A stretch of DNA of 64,000 nucleotides. Source: Oceanirhabdus seepicola. GTDB taxonomy: Bacteria; Bacillota; Clostridia; Clostridiales; Clostridiaceae. The translations under genes were made by a program, and so were the position numbers. The notes under the pieces were generated by a model. That model was not told where the DNA came from and did not search any database. It was given only the letters and a program-made list of their open reading frames with translations. This document shows positions 18,778-28,207 of the stretch, one piece after another; within the stretch, counting starts at the first letter, position 1; the number at the start of each line of letters is the position of its first letter. The stretch is taken from NCBI RefSeq assembly GCF_023684385.1, contig NZ_JAGSOJ010000002.1, positions 620,001 through 684,000 of the forward strand. The letters are read 5' to 3'.

Positions 18778-20904
18778 ATGGACGAAATAAGATTAAATAT
18801 TGTTCCAGAGAAACAACAATTTCAAGGAAGAAATATTAATATTGAAGTAATAAATGATATTGGAGAAGATCTTGAATATAAATTTCTCATTGGGCATGAA
18901 AGTAATTGGGAAACAGTAAGGGAGTTTTCTATAGATAATACGTTAAAATGGAGATTTGATAAAGCTGGGGATTATTTTATAATGGTACAAGCTAGAAAGC
19001 AGAAATCTAATCTAGCATTTGAGTATGTTACAAGAAGTCATTACGAGATTTTATACAAAGAAGTACCATTCCGCATGGAAGAATTCAATGTTGATAAGGA
19101 CAAGCTTAAAGTTGGTGAAAAGTTATGCATATCAGCGAGAAGTAATAGAAATGATGCGGTATATAAGTATATGATTAAGGATGATAAGGTATGGAAAACA
19201 TTAAAAGATATGACTAAAGATGGTGATATCCAATATCATTTTACTACTCCTGGAGTTAAAGAGATTTCTTTAAAATGTTTCACAACAAAGGGAAATGGAA
19301 AGAAGTCAATAAGCTTGACAAAAAAGGTTGAAGTAGAGGCTAAGGAAGAACCAAGAATAAAATTGATTGAATGTTCTAAAAATAATCTTTATGTTGGTAG
19401 AAATATAAATTTTAATGTTAAGATAGATTATAAAGAAGATGATAATGTAGTATATAAATTTATAAAAGTTTACCCTGAGGGAGAAATAGAGATTCTTAGA
19501 GATTACTCTAGTAATAATAATATTACTCTTGTTGAGGAATTAAAGGGCGAGTATGTGTTGATATGTTATATAAAGGATATGTTCTCTTTAAATGAGTATG
19601 ATGATAGAGCAAAAATAGTTTATAGAGTGAAAGATGGGGAGAAGGTGCTTATAAAAGAGTTGACAACAAATCTTCAATCTCCACAAGAAGTTGGTACAAA
19701 TATAAAAATTGGAGCTGTGACAAATAGTGATTCAAGATTGCTTTATAGATTTATGATTGAAAAGATTGAAGAGAAAAGGGTTCATGTGTGCAGCAAGATT
19801 AAGTATAAGGAAATTGAAGGGTTAAATAAAAATGAAATTCTGAAGAAGTTTGAAAATAATAAAATTCTTGATAGTGATTATATAGCATCTCCTTATTTTT
19901 TCTGGAAACCTGAGAAAGAGGGAAGATATAATATAAAATGTATTATTAAGAGAAAATCTTCTGAAACACCTGATGATATGAAGGAATTGGAGTTCGGTGT
20001 TAAAGAATTAGCAGTTCAGGATGAACGTATTGAAAAAGTAATCTTTAGTGAAGATATAAATAATATTCTCATTAACCATGAATTGAATATTAGAGTAGAA
20101 GGGGCAACACCTTGGATGAGCGAATATAGATTTATTATATTCAAGGATGATAAAGAAATACAGAGAACTGAATTTAGTAAAGATAATGAAATAGATTTTA
20201 TTCCAAGGGAAGCTGGGGAGTTTAAGTTAGAAATTCATCTAAAAGGAAACAAGAGTAAAAAGGAATTTGACTCTAAAGAGGTTTTTATTTTAAATGTTAA
20301 GGCGTTTATACCGGGTAAGATAGAATATATCCTTTATGATGCAAGAGAATATTATATTCATGATAAGATTAATTTTGAAATTGTTGGAAATAAATCTAAG
20401 GAAATGGTTTATAAATATAATGTATATCTTAATGGGGTTCATGTTGAACAGAGTGATTATTCAGAGCATAGAGCGTATGATTTTAAGTTATTGAACAGTG
20501 GGCGATATAAATTTGAGTTCTTCTGTAAAAACATTAAGAGTGAAGAGGAACAGGATTATATAAAAAATCTTCACATCAATGTAATTGGAAACAGACCTAT
20601 TACGGAGAGTTATATTAAGTGTGATAGAGAGAATATTAATATGCTTGATGAAATAACTTTTCAAGGGGAATGTAATATTAAAGAGAATATAATATATGAG
20701 TTCTATTTATATGATAATGATGGATGGAGAGTTCTGCAAAAGTATTCAGCAAAGGATTTCTTCACATTCATACCAAAGCAAGCTGGAGAATATAGAATTT
20801 TGATGCTTGTTAAGCATATCAATAATAATGGATCATATGAACATTATTGCATAAATAAATTTACTGTTAATTATTTGAATAGGCCTAATGTAAATGGGAA
20901 GTAA
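18778..20904 (+). CDS. Triple-tyrosine-motif (Y_Y_Y) repeat protein
   Basis: 708 residues from ATG 18778, where GGGGGT gives good spacing (an upstream ATG at 18766 is part of that site). It consists of about seven repeats of roughly 95 residues. Each has a YKF(L/M)I segment, then a W or Y strand, then 'aGdYxixvxaK' (for example FDKAGDYFIMVQARK and FTTPGVKEISLKCF). These resemble the beta-sandwich triple tyrosine domain common in clostridial proteins. No signal peptide or enzyme domain is visible, so an intracellular scaffold or binding role is possible. Single-gene unit. Confidence 0.75.
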   Translation: MDEIRLNIVPEKQQFQGRNINIEVINDIGEDLEYKFLIGHESNWETVREFSIDNTLKWRFDKAGDYFIMVQARKQKSNLAFEYVTRSHYEILYKEVPFRMEEFNVDKDKLKVGEKLCISARSNRNDAVYKYMIKDDKVWKTLKDMTKDGDIQYHFTTPGVKEISLKCFTTKGNGKKSISLTKKVEVEAKEEPRIKLIECSKNNLYVGRNINFNVKIDYKEDDNVVYKFIKVYPEGEIEILRDYSSNNNITLVEELKGEYVLICYIKDMFSLNEYDDRAKIVYRVKDGEKVLIKELTTNLQSPQEVGTNIKIGAVTNSDSRLLYRFMIEKIEEKRVHVCSKIKYKEIEGLNKNEILKKFENNKILDSDYIASPYFFWKPEKEGRYNIKCIIKRKSSETPDDMKELEFGVKELAVQDERIEKVIFSEDINNILINHELNIRVEGATPWMSEYRFIIFKDDKEIQRTEFSKDNEIDFIPREAGEFKLEIHLKGNKSKKEFDSKEVFILNVKAFIPGKIEYILYDAREYYIHDKINFEIVGNKSKEMVYKYNVYLNGVHVEQSDYSEHRAYDFKLLNSGRYKFEFFCKNIKSEEEQDYIKNLHINVIGNRPITESYIKCDRENINMLDEITFQGECNIKENIIYEFYLYDNDGWRVLQKYSAKDFFTFIPKQAGEYRILMLVKHINNNGSYEHYCINKFTVNYLNRPNVNGK

Positions 20905-21094
20905 TAAGAAATAACAGAGAATAAAGAAAAAATATTGCTGAGATTCTTTATTCTTCAGAATATATTAAATTTATTTAGAGTTAATATATCTATATATCCT
21001 TGATTTGTGATAAAATAAAAAAAGTGTGTCTATTAGATGAATTAGAATAGAGTAACGAAAGAGAGGTGTATCCCCTAAACCAAGGGAGATAAAA

Positions 21095-21814
21095 ATGGAG
21101 AGATTAGATAAGATATTATCAAATTTAGGACGTGGTTCAAGAAAAGAAGTAAAAGCAATGGTTAGGAATGGATGGGTAGAAGTTAATGGAGTTACAGCTA
21201 AGAAAAGCGATATGAAGATTGATACAGATAATGATATCATAGTGGTTGATGGTGAAGAAATAAACTATAGAGAATTTGTGTATATTATGATGAATAAACC
21301 AGCGGGTTATATTTCAGCCACATTTGATAACTATCAGGATACAGTTGTTGATATTCTGGAGCCTGAACTTCAAGCTTTTGAGCCTTTCCCAATAGGGAGA
21401 TTAGATAAAGATACGGTAGGTCTTTTATTATTGACTAATGATGGAAAGTTAAATCATAGATTGATTTCTCCTAAAAATCATATAGATAAGGTATACTTTG
21501 CTGATATTGACAAAGCTGTAGATGATACAGACGTAAAGGCGTTTGAAGAAGGGATCACACTTGAAGATGGATATAAGTGCATGCCAGGGAAACTTGAAAT
21601 TTTAAAATCAGATGAACATGGTGCTGAAGTTATGGTGACTATTCAAGAAGGAAAGTTCCATCAAGTGAAGAGAATGTTCAAAACTAGAGGAAAAGAAGTT
21701 GTTTTCCTAAAAAGGATGGAATTTGGCGGCTTGAAACTTGATGAGACATTACCAGAAGGTGACTATCGAGAATTGTCGAATGCAGAATTGAAGATGCTTA
21801 AAGGGGAAGAGTAA
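21095..21814 (+). CDS. RsuA/RluB-family rRNA pseudouridine synthase
   Basis: 239 residues. The S4 RNA-binding domain is at the N-terminus (MERLDKILSNLGRGSRKEVK), followed by the catalytic domain with the nucleophilic Asp in IGRLDKDTVGLLLLTNDG and MNKPAGYIS. Likely isomerises uridine in 16S rRNA (RsuA type). Closely related paralogues act on 23S rRNA, so the exact site is not certain. Start at 21095 follows AGGGAG. Confidence 0.93.
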   Translation: MERLDKILSNLGRGSRKEVKAMVRNGWVEVNGVTAKKSDMKIDTDNDIIVVDGEEINYREFVYIMMNKPAGYISATFDNYQDTVVDILEPELQAFEPFPIGRLDKDTVGLLLLTNDGKLNHRLISPKNHIDKVYFADIDKAVDDTDVKAFEEGITLEDGYKCMPGKLEILKSDEHGAEVMVTIQEGKFHQVKRMFKTRGKEVVFLKRMEFGGLKLDETLPEGDYRELSNAELKMLKGEE

Positions 21815-21867
21815 CATTAATTAATAATTTATTTACAAAATCGTTACAACAAAAAACGATAAAATAC

Positions 21868-21896
21868 TTGTTTTTTAGCATTTAATTTTATATAAT
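21868..21896 (+). promoter_or_regulatory. Sigma-A promoter of the C-loop small RNA
   Basis: TTGTTT (21868-21873) and TATAAT (21891-21896) with a 17-nt spacer. Transcription would start near 21903. No reading frame follows before a terminator at 22057. Confidence 0.8.
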
Positions 21897-21902
21897 TAAG
21901 TT

Positions 21903-22057
21903 GTAAGGAAACAAAGAATTAAATAGCCCCCTTTTTAATTAGTCAAACAGTCTTTCCCCAAAGACTGTGAGTATAGATCGAACGGAAAAATCTATACTCA
22001 ATCCCCCAAATTTCATACTCAAAAATAACGCAAACCCCAATGCGTTATTTTTTTTTA
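21903..22057 (+). ncRNA. Probable small regulatory RNA with C-rich loops
   Basis: About 155 nt between a consensus promoter and a strong terminator, with no ORF. Hairpins: CAGTCTTT-CCCC-AAAGACTG (21948-21967), GAGTATAGAT/ATCTATACTC (21969-21999) and the terminator AAATAACGCA/TGCGTTATTT with CCCC in its loop (22023-22057). Four C-tracts are unpaired or in loops (21927-21931, 21956-21959, 22003-22007, 22035-22038). Exposed CCCC motifs pair with Shine-Dalgarno sequences in RsaE-type Firmicute sRNAs, so translational repression of mRNAs is likely. I do not recognise it as a named family. Confidence 0.75.
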
Positions 22058-22283
22058 TTCTTTATAAAATTGAAAAATTCTCCAAAGAAATTATCGAATG
22101 TAATACGCCTTTTGCTTAAATATCTAGAATATCGTGCACATATAGGAAAAAACTTTATAATATAATATTTTTTTGGTATACTCATGGAAGTAATATTATT
22201 CAATTAAAAGATAAAAACATAATTAAATGGTGAGAATGGGTATACTATTATATAGGTATATTTATTTATTTTATTAAAAGGAT

Positions 22284-24527
22284 GTGAAAGGTTTGAGCAT
22301 CAAAGGTGTATTAGTAAGTTTTATGAAAGAAAATGCATATAAGCCAATGAATGCAAAGGAATTGGCCAAAATCTTTGCTATAAGAAGACATGAACTAAAA
22401 GACTTTCAAAAGACGTTAGATGTTATGGAGAAGGAAGGTTTAATAGTTAAAAATAGAACTTCGCATTATGGGGTTCCAGAGAAGATGGGATTAATAGTTG
22501 GAATATTTGATGGAAAGCCAAAGGGCTTTGGGTTCGTTATAAGTGAAGATAGAGAAAGAGATATTTTTATCCCTATTTCTGGAGTTAATGGAGCTATGCA
22601 TGGAGATAAGGTTATTGTAAAGATAACAAAGACTCCGATAGAAGGCAAGCGAGAAGAAGGAGAAATAGAGAAAATTGTTGAAAGAAAGATTACAAGTGTT
22701 ATAGGAATATATGAAGATAGTAAGAATTTTGGATTTGTTGTTCCAGAAGATAAGAAACTACAGATGGATATTTTTATTCCTAAGAGTCAAAATATGAATG
22801 CTAAGCAAGGTCAGGTAGTAGTTGCAAAGATAACTCAGTATCCTAAAAAAGGAAGAAATCCAGAAGGGAAGATTACTGAGGTACTTGGATATAAGGGTGA
22901 GAAGGGAATTGATATACTCACAATTATAAGAAAATTTAATCTTCCAGAAGAATTTACAGAGAAGGTAGAGTCTTATGCAGAAGGTATTGAGGATAAAATA
23001 CCTGAAGAGGAATTTGGAAGAAGAATAGATCTTAGAGAAAAGAAAATGGTAACAATTGATGGTGCAGATGCTAAGGATCTTGATGATGCGGTGTCAATTG
23101 AAAAAATGGATAATGGTAACTATAAATTGGGAGTTCATATTGCAGACGTTGCACATTATGTTAAAGAGAGAAATCCTCTTGACAAGGAAGCTCTTAAAAG
23201 AGGGACTTCAGTTTATCTTGTAGATAGAGTTATTCCTATGTTACCTAAAAAGTTATCAAATGGTGTATGTAGTCTTAATCCTAAAGTTGATAGACTTGCA
23301 TTAACATGTATGATGGAGATAGATAATACTGGTAAGGTTGTCTCAAATGAAGTCTTTGAGAGTATTATAAAGACTAATGAGAGAATGACTTATAGTGATG
23401 TAACAAAGATTCTTAAGTATGGAGATACACAGCTGATTGAACGGTACGATTATCTTTATGAAGATTTCAAATCCATGGAAGAATTGTTTAACATACTTAA
23501 TAAGAAGAGAATGAGTCGTGGAGCTATAGATTTTGATTTTGAAGAGAGTAAGATAATACTTGATAAATTAGGAAAACCTATAGATATCAAACCATATGAG
23601 AGAGAAGTATCTAATAGAATAATTGAAGAGTTCATGCTTGTGTGTAATGAAACTGTAGCTGAGTATATGTTTTGGACTAATCTACCATTTGTTTATAGAA
23701 TACATGAAGAGCCAAATAGTGAGAAGTTGGGACGTTTTAAAGAGTTTGCTCACAATATTGGATTATTTATTAAACCAACTCAAAGTTTACATCCAAGAGT
23801 ATTCCAGGAGATACTTGAAGAGGTTAAGGGGAAGAAAGAAGAAACAGTTATCAGCACTTTGATGTTAAGAACTATGATGAAGGCAAGATATGCACCAGAA
23901 TGTTCAGGGCACTTTGGGCTTGCTGCTAGATATTATTGTCATTTCACTTCTCCAATAAGAAGATATCCTGACTTGATGATTCATAGGATAATAAAAGAAT
24001 TCATAAATACAGGAATTAATGATAAAAGAGTAAATAAACTTAAAAATATAGTAGGTGAAGCAGCACTCAGATCATCTGAAAGAGAAAAAGTAGCTATGGA
24101 AGCTGAAAGAGAAGTTGATGATTTGAAGAAAGCTGAATACATGAAAGAAAGAATAGGAGAGGTTTATGAAGGAATTATCTCTTCTGTAACAAATTTTGGT
24201 ATGTTTATTGAACTTTCTAATAGTATAGAAGGATTAGTTCATATAAGTGCATTAGAAGATGATTATTACATTTTCGATGAAAGGCACTTCTGTCTGATAG
24301 GGGAGCATACAAAGAATGTCTACAGACTTGGAGATGCTGTTAAGATAAGAGTTAGTAGTGTAGAAATGGATAACTATGATATATACTTTGAGCTTCTAAG
24401 TGATGAAGAAGATAATGAAGAAATAGAAGTAGTAGATGGTATGGAAGATAGAGGAATACTTGAAGGAATTGACGAAAGAGAAACGAAAGAAGAAGAGAAG
24501 GAAGCAATAGAAGAACCAATACATTAA
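22284..24527 (+). CDS. rnr: Ribonuclease R
   Basis: 3'-5' exoribonuclease that degrades structured RNA and matures or removes tmRNA-tagged messages. 747 residues: N-terminal winged helix, two cold-shock domains (about 70-200), RNB catalytic domain (DGADAKDLDDAVSIEK holds the Mg-binding Asp residues), C-terminal S1 domain (VYEGIISSVTNFGMFIEL) and an acidic tail. Start is GTG at 22284 or TTG at 22293, with AGGATG upstream. It lies in the rnr-smpB-ssrA neighbourhood common in Firmicutes, here interrupted by a minus-strand gene and a repeat. Confidence 0.96.
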   Translation: MKGLSIKGVLVSFMKENAYKPMNAKELAKIFAIRRHELKDFQKTLDVMEKEGLIVKNRTSHYGVPEKMGLIVGIFDGKPKGFGFVISEDRERDIFIPISGVNGAMHGDKVIVKITKTPIEGKREEGEIEKIVERKITSVIGIYEDSKNFGFVVPEDKKLQMDIFIPKSQNMNAKQGQVVVAKITQYPKKGRNPEGKITEVLGYKGEKGIDILTIIRKFNLPEEFTEKVESYAEGIEDKIPEEEFGRRIDLREKKMVTIDGADAKDLDDAVSIEKMDNGNYKLGVHIADVAHYVKERNPLDKEALKRGTSVYLVDRVIPMLPKKLSNGVCSLNPKVDRLALTCMMEIDNTGKVVSNEVFESIIKTNERMTYSDVTKILKYGDTQLIERYDYLYEDFKSMEELFNILNKKRMSRGAIDFDFEESKIILDKLGKPIDIKPYEREVSNRIIEEFMLVCNETVAEYMFWTNLPFVYRIHEEPNSEKLGRFKEFAHNIGLFIKPTQSLHPRVFQEILEEVKGKKEETVISTLMLRTMMKARYAPECSGHFGLAARYYCHFTSPIRRYPDLMIHRIIKEFINTGINDKRVNKLKNIVGEAALRSSEREKVAMEAEREVDDLKKAEYMKERIGEVYEGIISSVTNFGMFIELSNSIEGLVHISALEDDYYIFDERHFCLIGEHTKNVYRLGDAVKIRVSSVEMDNYDIYFELLSDEEDNEEIEVVDGMEDRGILEGIDERETKEEEKEAIEEPIH

Positions 24528-24532
24528 AAAAT

Positions 24533-24780
24533 AGTTGAGAGTGGAGAGTGGTGAGTTGAGAACGTAGGATGTTTCTGACTTTGGTCAGAAACTACACTTT
24601 ATTGGTAATGGAACAATAAGGGTTTACTCGGTTCATTTAAATGAAACATTGTATAGACAATACAATGTTTTATCTTAAGATAAAATGAGTTAAAACCTCT
24701 TGTCCTAAAGAAAAATATGATGTAGTTTTTGCGTAGCAAAACATCCGTCGTTCTCAACTCTCAACTCACCACTCTCAACT
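24533..24780. repeat. MITE-like repeat with 32-bp terminal inverted repeats
   Basis: A 248-bp non-coding unit. Left end 24533-24564 (AGTTGAGAGTGG...GAGAACG) is an imperfect inverted copy of the right end 24749-24780. Inner segments also pair (GGATGTTT near 24567 with AAACATCC near 24739). Flanked by AATA/AAAA. No ORF. The structure suggests a non-autonomous transposon remnant or palindromic repeat. Confidence 0.7.
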
Positions 24781-24808
24781 AAAAAAAAGCACAAATGTGC
24801 TTTTTTTT
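24781..24808. terminator. Bidirectional terminator
   Basis: AAAAAAAAGCAC-AAAT-GTGCTTTTTTTT: an A-run, GC stem and T-run usable from both strands. It serves the minus-strand SanA-like gene, whose stop it overlaps, and probably rnr. Confidence 0.85.
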
Positions 24809-25583
24809 AATCGTCGTGTGTTTGTCTTCCATCACCACTAATTGGAATCTCATTTCCTAAAAATGTAGGTTTAACATTGAAAAGAGATATTATAAAATCT
24901 TTAGTAGTGGCAAGATATTCTCTAAATTTATACTTGGGCATTCCAATGTATGATGAAGGCCTGTCAGCAGCAACTCCATATGCATCTATTCCTTTTTTTC
25001 TGGCTAGATAAATAGCTCTTGGAAGATGATATTTCTGAGTTACTATAACAGTGGATTTTATTTTGAATATATAATCGGCTCTGTACATAGAATCGTATGT
25101 ACTAAAACCTGCATGATCTAAGAAGATGTTTTCAGGAAGTACATTATATTTAGATATAAGAGTTGATTTCATAGCACCAACTTCATTATAATCTTTTCTT
25201 CCATGATCACCAGTAAGTAGGTATTTCTCAGTACCGTTACTATTAGATACTATAGTAGCAGTTTTAACTCTATCATAAAGCATAGGAGATAAACTACCGT
25301 CAGTGTAAATACCAGCGCCGAGAACAATCATAGAATCGCTCTTAGGAGAATCTTCAGGTAGAACTATATATTTAGATGTTGAATTAATAACATACAAATT
25401 TATAGCACCTACAGATAAGGTTAAAATTAATGTTAATACAATAAAAATTGTAAAGAATTTTTTTGAAAACCAGCCAAAACCTTTTTTATCTTTTTTGTAT
25501 GGACTGCTGGAATAACTTCGTTTATTATCTTGAAAATTTATCTTAAGTAGATAATCGTTTTCTAATGATGATTTCTTCATCAA
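24807..25583 (-). CDS. SanA/YdcF-like membrane-anchored DUF218 protein
   Basis: 258 residues: a basic cytoplasmic N-terminus (about 1-44), one membrane anchor (FFTIFIVLTLILTLSVGAIN, about 43-62), then an extracytoplasmic DUF218 domain. Family motifs are seen: IVLGAGI, YLLTGDHG, VITQKYHLPRA-type (VIVTQKYHLPRAIYLARK). The family includes SanA/ElyC/YdcF, linked to envelope integrity. No enzymatic activity is established. Single gene, opposite in direction to its neighbours. Confidence 0.85.
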   Translation of the reverse strand: MMKKSSLENDYLLKINFQDNKRSYSSSPYKKDKKGFGWFSKKFFTIFIVLTLILTLSVGAINLYVINSTSKYIVLPEDSPKSDSMIVLGAGIYTDGSLSPMLYDRVKTATIVSNSNGTEKYLLTGDHGRKDYNEVGAMKSTLISKYNVLPENIFLDHAGFSTYDSMYRADYIFKIKSTVIVTQKYHLPRAIYLARKKGIDAYGVAADRPSSYIGMPKYKFREYLATTKDFIISLFNVKPTFLGNEIPISGDGRQTHDD

Positions 25584-25968
25584 AACCCCTCCGAATTGTT
25601 GAATGTAATACTAAAAAAATTTAATTAAATATAAAATTTTATTAAACAACATAATAATTATATTTTAATATCTTTTCTGGAGAATTACAACAATATTTGG
25701 TTAATAATTGATTTGTAATTACTTATTGTACGAATAATATAGCTATATGTCGATATATTATTCTGTGAGTTCAATATGGAGATATTCTAGATTTTTTATA
25801 GAAAGGAGTATTAAAATATTCTACCAAATATCTTTGAATTTAAAAAAATATAATGAGAGATTTATAAGGATTTTCTTGAAAATGAGGGCTGGACAGGCAA
25901 CTAAGTAAGAAAGGAGATGACATAATTCATAAAATAGGTTAAAATATATCATAGAATAAGGAGGTGAT
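25584..25968. other. Intergenic region upstream of smpB
   Basis: 385 nt, very AT-rich. It should hold the divergent promoters of the SanA-like gene and smpB. I see no stable hairpin, ORF or repeat that I can name. Confidence 0.5.
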
Positions 25969-25971
25969 ATG

Positions 25972-26442
25972 ATGGCTAAGAGTAAGAAACCATCAAATCA
26001 ACTAGCTAGTAATAAGAAAGCTTTTCATGATTATTTTATAGAAGAATCATATGAAGCAGGGTTGGAGTTATTTGGTACAGAAGTTAAATCTATAAGAGCT
26101 GGAAAAGTACAACTTAAGGAAAGTTATGCTCAGATAAGAAATGGTGAAGTGTTCATGGTAGGAATGCACATTAGTCCATACGAGCAAGGAAATATATTCA
26201 ATAAGGATCCTATGAGAGATAAGAAGTTATTACTTCATAAATACGAAATAGAAAAACTTATGGAATATACTTCTCAGCAAGGGTATACTCTTGTACCACT
26301 ATCATTATATTTAGTAAGAGGAAGAGTAAAACTTAAGTTAGGTGTTGCTAAAGGTAAGCATAATTATGATAAGAGACAATCTTTAAAAGAGAAGTCAGCA
26401 AAGAGAGATATACAGAAACAGATGAAAGATGCGTGGAGATAA
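25972..26442 (+). CDS. smpB: SsrA-binding protein SmpB
   Basis: Binds tmRNA and brings it to stalled ribosomes for trans-translation. 156-157 residues, normal length. Conserved motifs: [36 protein letters not shown], and the tail [20 protein letters not shown] that mimics mRNA. AAGGAGGTGAT precedes the paired ATGATG; I use the second ATG. ssrA follows 286 nt downstream, so the pair is adjacent. Confidence 0.97.
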   Translation: MAKSKKPSNQLASNKKAFHDYFIEESYEAGLELFGTEVKSIRAGKVQLKESYAQIRNGEVFMVGMHISPYEQGNIFNKDPMRDKKLLLHKYEIEKLMEYTSQQGYTLVPLSLYLVRGRVKLKLGVAKGKHNYDKRQSLKEKSAKRDIQKQMKDAWR

Positions 26443-26594
26443 AATTTTTTTGGAAGTCTGTTCTAAGGTTCCCATAGAGTTGCTTACTATGAAGAGTTCG
26501 CATAATGTGGATTGAATTCATCATTGATTTGAAAATTTGAATGATGTACAATATGATTATAGCAAAGTAGGAACGAGCGTTTCTGGAAGTCACC

Positions 26595-26622
26595 TTGACA
26601 TATTTGCTATTTGTGATATAAT
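26595..26622 (+). promoter_or_regulatory. Promoter of ssrA
   Basis: TTGACA (26595-26600) and TATAAT (26617-26622), 16-nt spacer. It gives a precursor with about a 100-nt 5' leader to be trimmed from tmRNA. Confidence 0.75.
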
Positions 26623-26727
26623 TATTTAGATTAGCGGAAAAGCTAAAAGTTTAGACAATTGAATATAAAATGTTGGAAGGTATAATCCTATGTTCAGTTT
26701 GCGAAGATAAGAGTAGCAACAATACAT

Positions 26728-27083
26728 GGGGGCGTACATGGCTTTCGACGGGGATGTATTTTGTAAAGGAAGCGAGCTGAGGGAATCCTAGACCCTCATA
26801 AATAAACCAGGAATTAAATTTAAACGCAAACGATAATTACGCTTTAGCAGCTTAGTAGCTGCTCGTCCTTGGTAAGTAACCCGCGGCTTATCAAAGGACG
26901 TCAACTTAGCGGGGCACCGAGCTTAGCAAAGCTTTGAGCTAAGAACGGAACTAATGAAGCTACCGGATTTTCAATCCTGTCAGTAGGAGTGAAAATTGGG
27001 GAATCCCAAATTACTGACTGCGCTCGGAGATGCTTTTATGGGATTGTTTTCGGACAGGGGTTCGATTCCCCTCGCCTCCACCA
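26728..27083 (+). ncRNA. ssrA: Transfer-messenger RNA
   Basis: Rescues stalled ribosomes and tags their products. 356 nt. The 5' end GGGGGCG pairs with the 3' CGCCTCC, followed by A and encoded CCA (27081-27083). GGCTTTCGACGGGG and GGTTCGATTCCCC (T-arm) are diagnostic. The tag frame 26826-26855 encodes ANDNYALAA then TAG, a clostridial-type degradation tag. The 3' end is duplicated at 32741-32769, marking this gene as an integration site. Confidence 0.98.
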
Positions 27084-27086
27084 TTC

Positions 27087-27116
27087 AAAACCACGACATG
27101 TCGTGGTTTTTTTTAT
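27087..27116 (+). terminator. Terminator of ssrA
   Basis: AAAACCACGACATGTCGTGGTTTTTTTTATT: perfect stem with T-run 4 nt after tmRNA CCA. On the minus strand it may also serve the sensor kinase gene. Confidence 0.9.
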
Positions 27117-27187
27117 TTGATTTTTTTAGGAGAAATAGCGGTGAACCAAAACAGCCATATTCAATTGAATATGGCTATTCTAAGTAT

Positions 27188-28192
27188 TTAATAATTTTCT
27201 TTAAATACAATGATAAACTCTGTATATTCATTATATTTAGAGTGTACATGTATATGGTGACCCAATTTATTACATAATTCTTTAGCTAAATAAAGTCCAA
27301 GACCTGTTGATTTCATCATGTTTCTACCCCTGCTTCCGGTAAATCCTTTTTCAAAAATTCTATCTAGGTCTTCTTTTTTTATTCCACAGCCAGTATCTTT
27401 TATAATTACTTTGAAAGTGTTATCTGTTTTCTCTCCTATGATAGATATTGAGTCATCAGATTCAGTATATTTTAGAGCATTACTTATTATTTGATCAAAT
27501 ATAAATAAAAGCCATTTTTTATCTGATAAAGCATAGTAGTTTACATTTTCTAAGCTAAGCTTTATTTTATTTGCAATAAAATATTTTGAGTATTTCCTGA
27601 TTATCTCTCTTACTACCTTTTCAAGATTAACCTCTTGAATAAGAAAGTCTTTATGAAAAGATTCAAGTCTTGATAAATAAAGAACTCTTTCAACGGAATT
27701 CTCAATTCTTGTTACTTCATCATCTATTTTATCTAAAAGCTTTTCACATTCAGGAACTTGATTTCGTTCTATTATAATCTTTAGTATTGATATTGGCATC
27801 TTTATGTCATGTACCCATATATCCATAAATTCTTTGTTTTCTTTAAATTTATCAGTAGTGTTATTAATAATATCTTCAGTTTGTTTTTTGTAGGTTTTAA
27901 TAAGCTTTAAGCATTGCTTTTCTTCATTATTTATTTTGAATAGGCTAACCTTATTAAGGTTATTAGTATCTATACATTCGTCTAACAAAGTCAAAAATTT
28001 ATTCTTCCTAATATAACTAATTATTAAATACAAGACTAAGAAAAATATATTTAATATAGTTATATAGAATATGGTATCAAATAAAATTATATCTAGAGGA
28101 GAAAATACAATAACTAATATGGTAATGGTTAAAAATGAAAAATTGAAAATAAGTAGACCATACTGGTCTTTTAAAAAATCTATAAATTTCAT
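27188..28192 (-). CDS. Bce-type intramembrane-sensing histidine kinase
   Basis: 334 residues. Two N-terminal membrane segments with almost no extracellular loop (about 10-30 and 38-58) mark it as an intramembrane-sensing (BceS-like) kinase. Dimerisation/phosphoacceptor region: MDIWVHDIKMPISILK with the His. ATP-binding boxes: N (FDQIISNALKY), G1 (DTGCGIKKEDL) and G2 (TGLGLYLAKEL). Such kinases are activated through their partner ABC permease, here divergently encoded, by cell-wall antibiotics such as bacitracin or lantibiotics. Start has a GGAG site. The response regulator lies upstream. Confidence 0.93.
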   Translation of the reverse strand: MKFIDFLKDQYGLLIFNFSFLTITILVIVFSPLDIILFDTIFYITILNIFFLVLYLIISYIRKNKFLTLLDECIDTNNLNKVSLFKINNEEKQCLKLIKTYKKQTEDIINNTTDKFKENKEFMDIWVHDIKMPISILKIIIERNQVPECEKLLDKIDDEVTRIENSVERVLYLSRLESFHKDFLIQEVNLEKVVREIIRKYSKYFIANKIKLSLENVNYYALSDKKWLLFIFDQIISNALKYTESDDSISIIGEKTDNTFKVIIKDTGCGIKKEDLDRIFEKGFTGSRGRNMMKSTGLGLYLAKELCNKLGHHIHVHSKYNEYTEFIIVFKENY

Positions 28193-28207
28193 AATGTCTC
28201 CTAACTA

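Noticed and set aside
26996..27277. 93-residue open frame on the plus strand starting MGNPKLLTALGDAFMGLFSD
   Set aside because: It lies across the tmRNA 3' half and its terminator and has no ribosome site; it is explained by ssrA.
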